The position numbers and the translations under genes are program-made. DNA of 64,000 nt from Helicobacter himalayensis (GTDB lineage Bacteria; Campylobacterota; Campylobacteria; Campylobacterales; Helicobacteraceae), in the NCBI RefSeq assembly GCF_001602095.1, contig NZ_CP014991.1, positions 1,612,001 to 1,676,000 on the forward strand. The letters are read 5' to 3'. Every line of letters begins with the position of its first letter. Position 1 is the first letter of the stretch. This document shows, one piece after another, positions 10,076 through 17,702 of the stretch. A model generated the notes under the pieces. That model searched no databases. It saw only the letters and a list, made by a program, of their open reading frames with translations, and was not told the origin of the DNA.

Positions 10076-10144
10076 AGAAAGTGTGTCCTTATTAGCGGTT
10101 TTAGAATCTGCGCTTAAAAAGCGTGTTGTCTGATTTCTTTGTGT

Positions 10145-10150
10145 TATAAT
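10145..10150 (+). promoter_or_regulatory. -10 element (TATAAT)
   Basis: TATAAT preceded by TGT (TGTTATAAT), about 36 bases before the ATG at 10187. It lies in the divergent gap next to uvrB and would drive the two small coiled-coil genes. Confidence 0.5.
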
Positions 10151-10186
10151 TGCAATTTTACTCTACTTAACTTTAAGGATTGCACG

Positions 10187-10414
10187 ATGGATTCACAAAT
10201 TATGGAAAAACTCACCCAAAAAATCGAGGAAATGCTGACAAAAATCGCTTCACAAAAAGAGGAAATAGAATCTTTGCGCCACGAGATTGTCAAGCTTAAA
10301 TCTGAAAATGAGGCAAAAGATTTACAAATTTCAAATCTCTATGAAAACATAGGCTCACAGAAAAAAGGTATAGAGGAGCTTTTCAGTAAGATTGATGAAA
10401 GCCTTAGAGTATGA
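10187..10414 (+). CDS. Small coiled-coil protein
   Basis: 75 residues from the ATG at 10187 (RBS TTTAAGGAT), which I prefer to an upstream in-frame extension that overlaps the promoter. Nearly the whole protein is charged heptad coiled coil (KIEEMLTKIASQKEEIESLR and onward), so it probably forms a dimeric rod. Its stop overlaps the next start as ATGA, so the pair is co-translated. Size and heptads recall ZapB- or SlyX-like coiled coils, but the match is not specific. Function unknown. Confidence 0.65.
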   Translation: MDSQIMEKLTQKIEEMLTKIASQKEEIESLRHEIVKLKSENEAKDLQISNLYENIGSQKKGIEELFSKIDESLRV

Positions 10415-10710
10415 GTGAGCATATTGAAATAAATATCGAGGATAGGCGCTTTAGTATCTCTTTAGCACCTTTGAGTGCGCGCGCACAAAGTGAAATCTGC
10501 GCGTTTTTTAACCCTGATAATGAGCAAAAGCGCGTAAAAATTGTCGAGCTTTTGCAAGCCTATATCACAAAATCCGAAGAACACGCAAGACTACATCAAA
10601 GCCTTGAACATCTTTACAGCGAGATTGAGCAAACGCAAAAAGCATCAAAAGCTGAAGCTTCAAACATTGATAGCCCGCAAATTGATATTTTAAATAGCGA
10701 AAATCTCTAG
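10411..10710 (+). CDS. Conserved hypothetical protein, partner of the coiled-coil gene
   Basis: 99 residues, beginning with a beta-strand pair (HIEINIEDRRFSISLAPL) and continuing as helices with a charged, disordered C-terminus. The opening strand pattern and size resemble ZapA-like division proteins, but no diagnostic residues confirm this. Translationally coupled (ATGA) to the coiled-coil gene, suggesting a two-protein complex. Convergent with glmU, leaving one intergenic base. In H. pylori a small hypothetical also neighbours glmU. Confidence 0.65.
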   Translation: MSEHIEINIEDRRFSISLAPLSARAQSEICAFFNPDNEQKRVKIVELLQAYITKSEEHARLHQSLEHLYSEIEQTQKASKAEASNIDSPQIDILNSENL

Positions 10711-10711
10711 A

Positions 10712-12037
10712 TTACTTTTCTTTCTTTTCAAAAAATTTCCAAAAAAAGCCTTCTTTGTTGCTTTGCTTTTGACGCGAGATGGCTAATGCACCATTTGGCA
10801 CATCATTTGTGATTGTGCTACCTGCGGCGATGAGCGTGTTTGATTCTATATTTACGGGTGCGATAAGTTGAGAATCACTTCCCACAAAGACATTTTCGCC
10901 GATGAAGGTTTTGTGTTTTTCCTTGCCATCATAATTGCAGGTGATAACGCCAGCACCGATATTGCTACCATTTTTAATCTCGCAATCGCCCAGATAGCTT
11001 AAATGCCCGACTTTGACACCTTGAAGATCCCCGGCTTTCACCTCGACAAAATTTCCGATATGTGTGTTTAAAATCTCACTATTTGGGCGGATATGTGCCA
11101 TAGGTCCGATGTCAGAATCTACGATTTTGCTAGATTCTATCACGCTATGGGCTTTGATATGCGTGTTTTGCAGAAAGCATTTTCCGCTAATTCTCACACC
11201 ATTTTCAAGCCTGCACTCCCCGCTAAATTCCACATCATATTCTAAATAAATCGTATGTGGCAAATCCATAATCACACCATTTTCCATAGCCCTCACTCTT
11301 AGGCGCTCCAAAAGCACCTCTTGGGCTTGGGCTAAATGCACTTTAGAATTCACCCCCATATATTCGCGCTCATTCACGCTAACAGCAGCTATTTGCACTC
11401 CCTCAGCACGAGCAAGCGCGATTATATCAGTAAGATAATATTCTTTTTGCGCGTTATTGTTGTTAAGGCGCACAAGATAGGTTTCCAAAATCTCTCTATC
11501 AAAGACATACACGCCCGCATTCACGCTTTTAAGCGCGAGTTCCTCTTGTGTCGCGTCTTTTTGCTCGACAATTTTTTGCACACGCAAATTGTTTGGTTCG
11601 CTAGATTCTAACACCACGCGCCCATAACCACTAGGATTTTCCAAAAACAGCACGCTTAGCACGATAGATTCTCTACGCGCACAAAGCTCGCACAGGCTAG
11701 ATTCTTGCACCAAAGGCATATCGCCATTTAACACCAAAATGCGCTTATGTTTTGTCTCAATGCCACGTAGTGCGCCACCTGTGCCGGGGAAATTTTGATG
11801 ATCTTGTAGATGAAAAAAGATTTTTTCCCCAATAAGCGCGCCAAAATCCTTTTGTATCTGCTCTTTGACAAGCTCTGCTTTGTGAAAAAGCACGATATGA
11901 ATATCCTCACTAAGCCTAAGCGCACAATCAACACTAAGGCTTAGCATACTCCTGCCGCAAATGGTATGCAACACCTTTGGCGTGTCTGATTTCATACGCG
12001 TGCCAGCCCCAGCGGCTAAGATAATGACGGATAACAT
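10712..12037 (-). CDS. glmU: Bifunctional GlcNAc-1-P uridyltransferase / glucosamine-1-P acetyltransferase
   Basis: 441 residues. The N-terminal pyrophosphorylase domain carries LAAGAGTRMKSDTPKVLH and makes UDP-GlcNAc from GlcNAc-1-P and UTP. The C-terminal left-handed beta helix (from about residue 240) acetylates GlcN-1-P and ends with the catalytic region NYDGKEKHKTFIGENVFVGS. The product feeds peptidoglycan, LPS and the WlbA pathway at the start of the window. It neighbours fliP in divergent orientation, as in H. pylori. Confidence 0.97.
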   Translation of the reverse strand: MLSVIILAAGAGTRMKSDTPKVLHTICGRSMLSLSVDCALRLSEDIHIVLFHKAELVKEQIQKDFGALIGEKIFFHLQDHQNFPGTGGALRGIETKHKRILVLNGDMPLVQESSLCELCARRESIVLSVLFLENPSGYGRVVLESSEPNNLRVQKIVEQKDATQEELALKSVNAGVYVFDREILETYLVRLNNNNAQKEYYLTDIIALARAEGVQIAAVSVNEREYMGVNSKVHLAQAQEVLLERLRVRAMENGVIMDLPHTIYLEYDVEFSGECRLENGVRISGKCFLQNTHIKAHSVIESSKIVDSDIGPMAHIRPNSEILNTHIGNFVEVKAGDLQGVKVGHLSYLGDCEIKNGSNIGAGVITCNYDGKEKHKTFIGENVFVGSDSQLIAPVNIESNTLIAAGSTITNDVPNGALAISRQKQSNKEGFFWKFFEKKEK

Positions 12038-12276
12038 TAAAAATTCCTTTTGCTAAATTTATTAAATTTTAACACACTAAAATTTATAATTGCGCGCTTA
12101 CAATGGAAAAATAAAGGTGGCGCGGGATTTAAACGCATAATTGCTAGTTTCTTAAATACCAAGAAGCCTTGAGAGAATGCAAAATCTAAGCAATCAACCC
12201 GAGTATGCGCACGAAGTTGAAAGTGGAACTTGTGGGCTTTGCGCGCACAACTGATACAATTCGTAAGGAATTTATT

Positions 12277-13164
12277 TTGCAAAAAATCTTAACATTGCTT
12301 TTTTTCTGTGTTGCAATACTTTTTGCGCAGGGCGAGGAATTTCCCTATATGATAGAAGTGGAGAATCCAAACACGCCACCGCCCCCACTTATTGAAACGC
12401 TCAATCCACAACCGCAATCTCAAGCCACGCCAAACACGCAAACGCAAGAAATCACTAGCACACCGCTTGTTGATATTCCATCTCCTCCACCGATTCCAAA
12501 AATCGATCTCTCTCTAAGCGCGCCAAGCAACCCAAGCGAGCTTGTTACCACACTCAATATCATCATCATCATCACACTGCTTGTGCTTGCACCATCACTA
12601 ATTTTGGTGATGACGAGCTTTACGCGCATTCTTATTGTTTTTGCCTTTTTACGCACCGCACTTGGCACGCAGCAGTCCCCGCCCACGCAGATTCTCGTGT
12701 CATTATCACTTGTGCTGACATTTTTTATTATGGAGCCGGTGGTAACGAAGGCATATGAGGATGGCATTAAGCCTTATGTTGCCGAGCAGATTTCTTATGA
12801 TGAAGCGTTTGTGCGCGCGGCGAAGCCTTTTAAGGAGTTTATGATTTATAACACACGTGAGAAAGACATTGCACTTTTTTTACGCATCCGTAATATGGAT
12901 AATCCCCAGACAATCGATGATGTGCCTCTAAGCATCGCGATTCCGGCGTTTATGATTAGCGAGCTTAAGACGGCGTTTTGGATAGGATTTTTGCTGTATC
13001 TACCATTCCTTGTGATTGATATGGTGGTAAGCTCGGTGCTAATGGCTATGGGTATGATGATGCTACCGCCGGTGATGATTTCACTTCCTTTCAAAATCCT
13101 TGTGTTCGTGCTTGTCGATGGATTCAATCTCTTAGTGGGTAATCTTGTAGCGGGGTTTAAATAG
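12277..13164 (+). CDS. fliP: Flagellar type III export protein FliP with proline-rich N-terminal insertion
   Basis: 295 residues from a TTG at 12277 with an AAGGAA ribosome-binding site six bases upstream; the preceding in-frame sequence looks non-coding. A signal peptide (LQKILTLLFFCVAILFAQG) is followed by about 50 Pro/Thr/Gln-rich residues not seen in H. pylori FliP. The conserved core then begins near SAPSNPSELVTTLN. Later signatures include TSFTRILIVFAFLRTALGTQQ and the hydrophobic segments that build the export gate with FliQ and FliR. Typical FliP is about 245-255 residues, so the excess is all in the early periplasmic part. Confidence 0.93.
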   Translation: MQKILTLLFFCVAILFAQGEEFPYMIEVENPNTPPPPLIETLNPQPQSQATPNTQTQEITSTPLVDIPSPPPIPKIDLSLSAPSNPSELVTTLNIIIIITLLVLAPSLILVMTSFTRILIVFAFLRTALGTQQSPPTQILVSLSLVLTFFIMEPVVTKAYEDGIKPYVAEQISYDEAFVRAAKPFKEFMIYNTREKDIALFLRIRNMDNPQTIDDVPLSIAIPAFMISELKTAFWIGFLLYLPFLVIDMVVSSVLMAMGMMMLPPVMISLPFKILVFVLVDGFNLLVGNLVAGFK

Positions 13165-13166
13165 CT

Positions 13167-14411
13167 TTGCATTGCCCTGTTTTTGGAATCTGTGGAGGTT
13201 GCGCGGAATTTGCAGAATATAGTTTTGCAAAAAAAGTATCGCAAGTGTTGGAAGGCTTTAGCCCACTTATGGTAGAAAATCTCGCAAAAAAATTCCCCAA
13301 CTTTCAACATATCCCAGCTTTTGAATCTAAAATTTCCAATCAAGGAATGGCTCATTTCCGCGCGCGAGCGGACTTCAGATTTTACACCTCAAAAGAAACT
13401 TCAAACCAAAGTCTTTTTTTTGCCACAAACAGCCTCGGGCAAAATAATCGCATCGCCATACAATCCTGCCCCATAGTCCTAGAACCCATAGAATGTTGTA
13501 TGGACGCGCTACTAAGCTATCTAAACGCGCTTGAACCCTCACATATTTTGCGCCACAAACTCTATGGCGTGAGCTTTTTGGCAAGTCAGAGTGAGTGTAT
13601 TTTTAGCCTCATTTATCACAAGAACCTAGATTCTGCGTGGGAATCTAGCGCGCGGGAATTGATGGCGCACATAAATTGCACACATAAGAATTTCACAAGC
13701 TTTGTATTAGGGCAAAGCAAGGGGCAAAAGGTAATTTTAGAACGCGATTATTTGCTTGATAATTTTAGTTTGTATTTGGACGCAAGCACGCGCAGTGAGT
13801 TAGAATCAAATTTTGAGCTTAAAAAAATGAGTTCCTTTAAAAAATACGCACTTTTCTCCCAGCCAAACCCTTACGCAAATGCCAATATGAGCGCGTTTTT
13901 ATTGCAAGAAATTCCGAAGATTCTGCCAAATCACAAGACTTGCGATTTATTAGAGCTGTATTGTGGTAGTGGAAATTTCACGCTTATTTTGGCTCAAGTA
14001 TTTAGGCAAATTTTTGCAAGTGAGGTCGTTAAAGATTCTATCGCAATTCTGCGCCACACGCTAGAATTTCAACATATCACAAACATCACCATCGCGCGCC
14101 TGAATGCAAAAGAGACGCAAAGCGCGCTAAAATGTAAGCGGGAGTTTGAACGCTTAAAAGGTGTTGATTTAGATTCTTTTGACTTTGGCGCGGTGCTTGT
14201 AGATCCACCACGAAGCGGGATAAACGATAAGGAGATTTTAGAATTCCTAGCGCAATTTGAGTGCATTATTTACATTTCTTGCAATCCGCTCACGCTAGAT
14301 TCTGATTTGCAAAGTTTGCTTCACACGCATAAAATTGCAAGTTTTGGATTTTTTGAGCAGTTCCCCTACACGCACCATATTGAATCTATCGCGATTCTTA
14401 CACGCATATAA
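13167..14411 (+). CDS. trmA: TrmA/RlmD-family RNA (uracil-5-)-methyltransferase
   Basis: 414 residues from a TTG two bases after the fliP stop, so it is co-transcribed with fliP. The N-terminus has a cysteine cluster CPVFGICGGC. The SAM-binding motif LLELYCGSGNFTL, the DPPRSGIND motif and the catalytic-cysteine box YISCNPLTLDSDL are all present. The family makes 5-methyluridine in tRNA (T54) or 23S rRNA; TrmA is the usual Helicobacter annotation, but the cysteine cluster leaves the exact target open. Convergent with the ModE-like gene four bases beyond. Confidence 0.85.
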   Translation: MHCPVFGICGGCAEFAEYSFAKKVSQVLEGFSPLMVENLAKKFPNFQHIPAFESKISNQGMAHFRARADFRFYTSKETSNQSLFFATNSLGQNNRIAIQSCPIVLEPIECCMDALLSYLNALEPSHILRHKLYGVSFLASQSECIFSLIYHKNLDSAWESSARELMAHINCTHKNFTSFVLGQSKGQKVILERDYLLDNFSLYLDASTRSELESNFELKKMSSFKKYALFSQPNPYANANMSAFLLQEIPKILPNHKTCDLLELYCGSGNFTLILAQVFRQIFASEVVKDSIAILRHTLEFQHITNITIARLNAKETQSALKCKREFERLKGVDLDSFDFGAVLVDPPRSGINDKEILEFLAQFECIIYISCNPLTLDSDLQSLLHTHKIASFGFFEQFPYTHHIESIAILTRI

Positions 14412-14415
14412 GAAT

Positions 14416-14796
14416 TTATTTTGCAATCTTTTCACGCAGAGATTCTATCCTTGCGTTGAGTTCATCAAAGTCCTTACAATCTTTGAAAATTTCAAAAAAC
14501 TCCTCTTTTAGCGCTTGGAGATTTTTAAAGGCTTCAATTGCTTTTTTGCCTTCACTTGTTAGCTGCGTGCCGCTATTTTTCCCGCCACCTGCATTTGAAA
14601 GCACCAACTCATTTGGGTGTGAGATTTTATTCATAATATCCACGCTATCCCACGCGGCTTTATAGCTCATTTTCATCTGTTTTGCAGCCTTTGAGATTGA
14701 GCCACTCTGCGCTATACGTTCCAATAGCTCCACTCTCCCAGCACCCAAATAACTCTTAGAATTCTCCCTAATCCAAATGCGCGAACATACAAACAT
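14416..14796 (-). CDS. ModE-type winged-helix DNA-binding protein (no ligand domain)
   Basis: 126 residues. The winged helix-turn-helix (RVELLERIAQSGSISKAAKQMKMSYKAAWD) and the loop SNAGGGKNSGTQLTSEGKKAI match the N-terminal domain of ModE, the molybdate-responsive repressor. The C-terminal molybdate-binding TOBE domains are absent, replaced by a short helical tail that could dimerise. Such ModE-N-only proteins exist in Campylobacterota. No molybdate genes are adjacent, so the regulated genes are unknown. Confidence 0.8.
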   Translation of the reverse strand: MFVCSRIWIRENSKSYLGAGRVELLERIAQSGSISKAAKQMKMSYKAAWDSVDIMNKISHPNELVLSNAGGGKNSGTQLTSEGKKAIEAFKNLQALKEEFFEIFKDCKDFDELNARIESLREKIAK

Positions 14797-14891
14797 CTTT
14801 CCCCTTTATGTAAAAAATTATATATTTTTTGGATTTTAGCAAAATTTTAGCCTGCGAGAATGCAAAATTTCTTTATTTTTAAGAAGTGATT

Positions 14892-14967
14892 TGGCGACCC
14901 CTGCAAGATTTGAACTTGCGTGCCCGCCTAGAAGGGGCGGTATCCTTGGCCACTAGATGAAGGGGTC
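14892..14967 (-). tRNA. tRNA-Glu (anticodon TTC) with atypical loop
   Basis: On the minus strand GACCCCT pairs with AGGGGTC, the D arm TCATCTAGTGGCCAAGGAT is glutamate-like, the anticodon stem is CCGCC/GGCGG and the T arm GCAAG/CTTGC has loop TTCAAAT. CCA is encoded. The body closely resembles bacterial tRNA-Glu. The seven-base anticodon loop reads CCTTCTA: the anticodon position holds TTC, but position 33 is C instead of the nearly universal T and position 37 is T instead of a purine. Confidence 0.88.
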
Positions 14968-14976
14968 AAAGGTGCA

Positions 14977-14982
14977 ATTATA
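14977..14982 (-). promoter_or_regulatory. -10 element (TATAAT) of the tRNA-Glu promoter
   Basis: TATAAT on the minus strand about ten bases before the tRNA 5' end, implying a very short leader. Its presence argues that the tRNA with the odd loop is transcribed. Confidence 0.55.
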
Positions 14983-15116
14983 ACAAAAAAATGAGCAATG
15001 CTGGCAAACAACTTTTAGCCTTTAAGGTTTTTAATCGCCCAACAACGCGAGAATCAAATCTCCACCAAAAATTCACAAGATTCTGTCATTTTGTTTGGTA
15101 ATTTGAGAATCTGCAA

Positions 15117-15122
15117 TATAAT
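15117..15122 (+). promoter_or_regulatory. -10 element (TATAAT) before the MFS gene
   Basis: TATAAT 30 bases before the ATG at 15153, in the divergent gap between tRNA-Glu and the transporter gene. Confidence 0.5.
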
Positions 15123-15152
15123 AGCGCCCTAAATTTACCTTCAGGGACAGCA

Positions 15153-16472
15153 ATGTTTAAAGATATTTTTGGACTCACCTTAGTTTCATCTTTACGCTTT
15201 TTTGGGTTATTTATCGCGTTGCCTGCAATTTCACTTTATACTTCTAGCTTTGAGACGAGTGCCTTTTTGGCGGGTATTGCAGCTGGTGGCTATGCGATTA
15301 CACAGATTATTTTTCAAACGCCCTTTGGAATCTGGAGCGATAAAGTCGATAGAAAAATCGTGCTTATTTTTGGGCTTGTGATTTTTATCATCGGCTCGTT
15401 TGTGTGCGCGTTTGCGGATTCTATTACGATACTAATTATTGGGCGATTTATCCAAGGTGCGGGCGCAATAGGTGGCGTGATAAGCGCGCAAATCGCGGAT
15501 TTAGTCAGGGAGGAATCGCGCACAAAAGCTATGGCGATTATGGGTGCGGGGATTTTTATAAGCTTTATTTTGGCGATGATTTTAGGACCGATTGTTGCGG
15601 CATATTTGGGGCTTAATGCGATTTTTTTCCTCACAGCTGGATTAAATCTCATCGCGCTTTTGGTGCTAATTTTCAAGGTGGAATCTAGCCCTGTGATGCA
15701 GTATTCCTATCAAGATTCTCAAGTTGAAACTCTTTTGAAAAACAAAAACCTACAAATTATGAATCTAAGCTCGTTTTTGCAAAAATTTTTGATGATTCTA
15801 AGCTTTGTTGTCGTTGGTATGGCGCTAAAAAATCACTTCGCCCTGTATGAGTTTGACTTGTGGAAAATCTACGCGCCCGCGGCGATTTTGGGACTTTTGA
15901 TGTTAGCACCCGCGACAATTTTAGCGCAGAAAAAAGGATATTTTAAACAAGTACTACTCTTTGGCATTGGTGCATTTGGGGCGGCATATTTGCTCATTGG
16001 CATTGCTGGAGCGATGGAAAGTCTTTGGCTCCTTGTGGTTGGCGTATTTTTGTTTTTCATCGGATTTTCAGTTCATGAACCTATTATGCAAACGCTCACA
16101 AGTCGCTACGCAAAAGCCGCGCAAAAAGGCTCGGCACTTGGGCTTTTCACCACGCTTGGCTTTGTAGGCTCGGCACTTGGGGCAGTGTGTGGAGGATTAT
16201 TTTATGAACTTTTTGATATTAGTTTGCTTGCGTGTGGGGTGATTATTGTGTGCGTGCTGTGGGCGATTGTTATGGCTTTGGGGTTGCAAAATCCAACGCA
16301 TGAAAAAAATCTCTACCTTCCGCTAGATTCTTTTAACTTAGGGCATTTTACGCGCTTGAATGTGCGCTTTGGGATTATTGAATGGTATGTCAATAGCACA
16401 CAGGGCGTGATTGTAGTGAAGTATGAAGAGAGCAAAATCTCAAAAGAAGAGATTTTAGAATCTGTAACATAG
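15153..16472 (+). CDS. MFS multidrug-efflux-type transporter with C-terminal ferredoxin-like tail
   Basis: 439 residues with twelve hydrophobic segments. MFS loop motif GIWSDKVDRKIVL (between TM2 and TM3) and RFIQGAGAIGGVISA (TM4-TM5 antiporter region) are clear. The sequence follows the H. pylori HP1181 drug-efflux family as I recall it. About 50 residues after the last helix form a small soluble domain (FTRLNVRFGIIEWYVNSTQG and onward) with beta-alpha-beta spacing like HMA/ferredoxin folds, facing the cytoplasm. The substrate cannot be read from sequence. Confidence 0.88.
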   Translation: MFKDIFGLTLVSSLRFFGLFIALPAISLYTSSFETSAFLAGIAAGGYAITQIIFQTPFGIWSDKVDRKIVLIFGLVIFIIGSFVCAFADSITILIIGRFIQGAGAIGGVISAQIADLVREESRTKAMAIMGAGIFISFILAMILGPIVAAYLGLNAIFFLTAGLNLIALLVLIFKVESSPVMQYSYQDSQVETLLKNKNLQIMNLSSFLQKFLMILSFVVVGMALKNHFALYEFDLWKIYAPAAILGLLMLAPATILAQKKGYFKQVLLFGIGAFGAAYLLIGIAGAMESLWLLVVGVFLFFIGFSVHEPIMQTLTSRYAKAAQKGSALGLFTTLGFVGSALGAVCGGLFYELFDISLLACGVIIVCVLWAIVMALGLQNPTHEKNLYLPLDSFNLGHFTRLNVRFGIIEWYVNSTQGVIVVKYEESKISKEEILESVT

Positions 16473-16506
16473 AATCTACATTCTAAAAGCTAAGACATTG
16501 AGATAT

Positions 16507-16560
16507 TTCGCTTACGCTCAATATGACAAAATACATTGTCATATTGAGCCTTTAGGCGAA
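16507..16560. repeat. Long imperfect inverted repeat
   Basis: Left arm TTCGCTTACGCTCAATATGA (16507 on) and right arm TTGTCATATTGAGCCTTTAG (16536 on, continuing to GGCGAA) are complementary apart from a small bulge, with a six-base loop. It would form a strong hairpin downstream of the MFS gene, with no T run after it. The look is that of a dispersed REP/MITE-like element. Confidence 0.65.
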
Positions 16561-16625
16561 GAATCTAGGATTCTCCAAACCGCGTTGCAGAATCTACAAA
16601 CCCAATCAGCCAAAACGCGCGAAGC

Positions 16626-16653
16626 GGAGCCGAAGCGGGATTCACTCCCGCGC
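16626..16653 (-). repeat. Palindromic element, copy 1
   Basis: Core GCGGGA-TTCAC-TCCCGC with flank GGAGCCGAA. The reverse complement matches copy 2 at 37284 in all but one position over about 27 bases. Confidence 0.75.
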
Positions 16654-16772
16654 AGGCGATACAATTAAAGGAATAGAATCCAAATATCCACGCAAAAAGC
16701 GTTGATAAAGTGAATAATTAACCTAAAATTTCAAAAGATTAGAATCTGCAAATTTAACATCTAAGGCAAGCT

Positions 16773-17690
16773 GTGCGACAATATTCTTCCATAAGCATTG
16801 GCATTTTTTGTATGCTGGCATCTTCATTTTTCTTCGCGCTTATGAATGCGTGCGTGAAAATTCTCTCTGCTAACCTTAGTGCGGTGGAAATTATCTTTTT
16901 TCGCTCATTTGTAATGGTGCTTTTGCTTTTGGCTTTTTTTGCCTACAAACCACCAAAAAAGACGCACAAAAAAGGTGGTTGGGGGATTTTAGCATTGCGT
17001 TCGCTTTTTGGCGGGCTAAGTATGCTTGCATTTTTTTATAATATCGCGCACATTCCACTTGGCGTGGCAAGCACTTTTATGCAGACAAGCCCGCTTTTTA
17101 TTGTGGTTATTTCCATGCTCTTTTTAAAAGAAAATATCAAAATTGGCGTGCTTTTTATGAGTGTGATTGGCTTTGGCGGGATTGTGCTTATTTGCGACCC
17201 GCATTTTCATTCTATTCCTTTGTTAAATATTTTGCTAGGGCTTTTTAGTGGGCTTGGCACAGCGCTTGCTTTTATTAGCTTAAGGGGCTTGAGAGGGTAT
17301 TTTGATGGAAATATCATCGTGCTTTCTTTTGGTGTGGTGATGAGCGTGGTGAGCCTTATTTTGGTATTTTTGCAACCCTTTATATTTCCGCAATCTCAAG
17401 CGTTGTGGATGATGCCAAATATAAAAGAATGGCTGTGGATTCTCATTATGGGTCTTGTTGGGACTTTTGGGCAGTATTTTTTGACGCAAGCCTATATTCT
17501 TGCACCAGCTGGGATTGTCGCGCCAATCGATTACACACGCGTAGTGTTTAGCTTGATTTTAGGGGTTTTGCTTGGCGATTTGTTACCAAATATCACCACA
17601 TTTTTTGGTATTATCCTAATCATCTTTTCAGGCATTGCTATTAGTTTGCCTGTCTTGCTTAAAGATTTAAAAACACTCAAAACAACATAA
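16773..17690 (+). CDS. EamA-family (DMT) permease
   Basis: 305 residues from a GTG with an AAGG ribosome-binding site. Ten transmembrane helices in two EamA repeats (about 8-140 and 155-295). The motif ASTFMQTSPLFIVVISML at the end of the first repeat and APAGIVAPIDYTRVVFSLIL at the matching place in the second are typical of drug/metabolite transporters. The substrate is unknown. The chemoreceptor gene follows after 12 bases, so the two are probably co-transcribed. Confidence 0.88.
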   Translation: MRQYSSISIGIFCMLASSFFFALMNACVKILSANLSAVEIIFFRSFVMVLLLLAFFAYKPPKKTHKKGGWGILALRSLFGGLSMLAFFYNIAHIPLGVASTFMQTSPLFIVVISMLFLKENIKIGVLFMSVIGFGGIVLICDPHFHSIPLLNILLGLFSGLGTALAFISLRGLRGYFDGNIIVLSFGVVMSVVSLILVFLQPFIFPQSQALWMMPNIKEWLWILIMGLVGTFGQYFLTQAYILAPAGIVAPIDYTRVVFSLILGVLLGDLLPNITTFFGIILIIFSGIAISLPVLLKDLKTLKTT

Positions 17691-17702
17691 AGGAGTTTTT
17701 GT

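Larger units (their letters stand above)
16473..16772. other. 300-base non-coding interval rich in repeats
   Basis: No credible gene. It holds a 23-25 base imperfect inverted repeat (16507-16560), a copy of the GCGGGA-N5-TCCCGC palindrome (16626-16653), and four AGAATCT heptamers plus a fifth at the very end of the preceding gene. Confidence 0.7.

Noticed and set aside
12556-12575. ATC trinucleotide run in fliP as a contingency repeat
   Set aside because: Only five or six units that encode a membrane-helix isoleucine run; unit length of three would not change frame.
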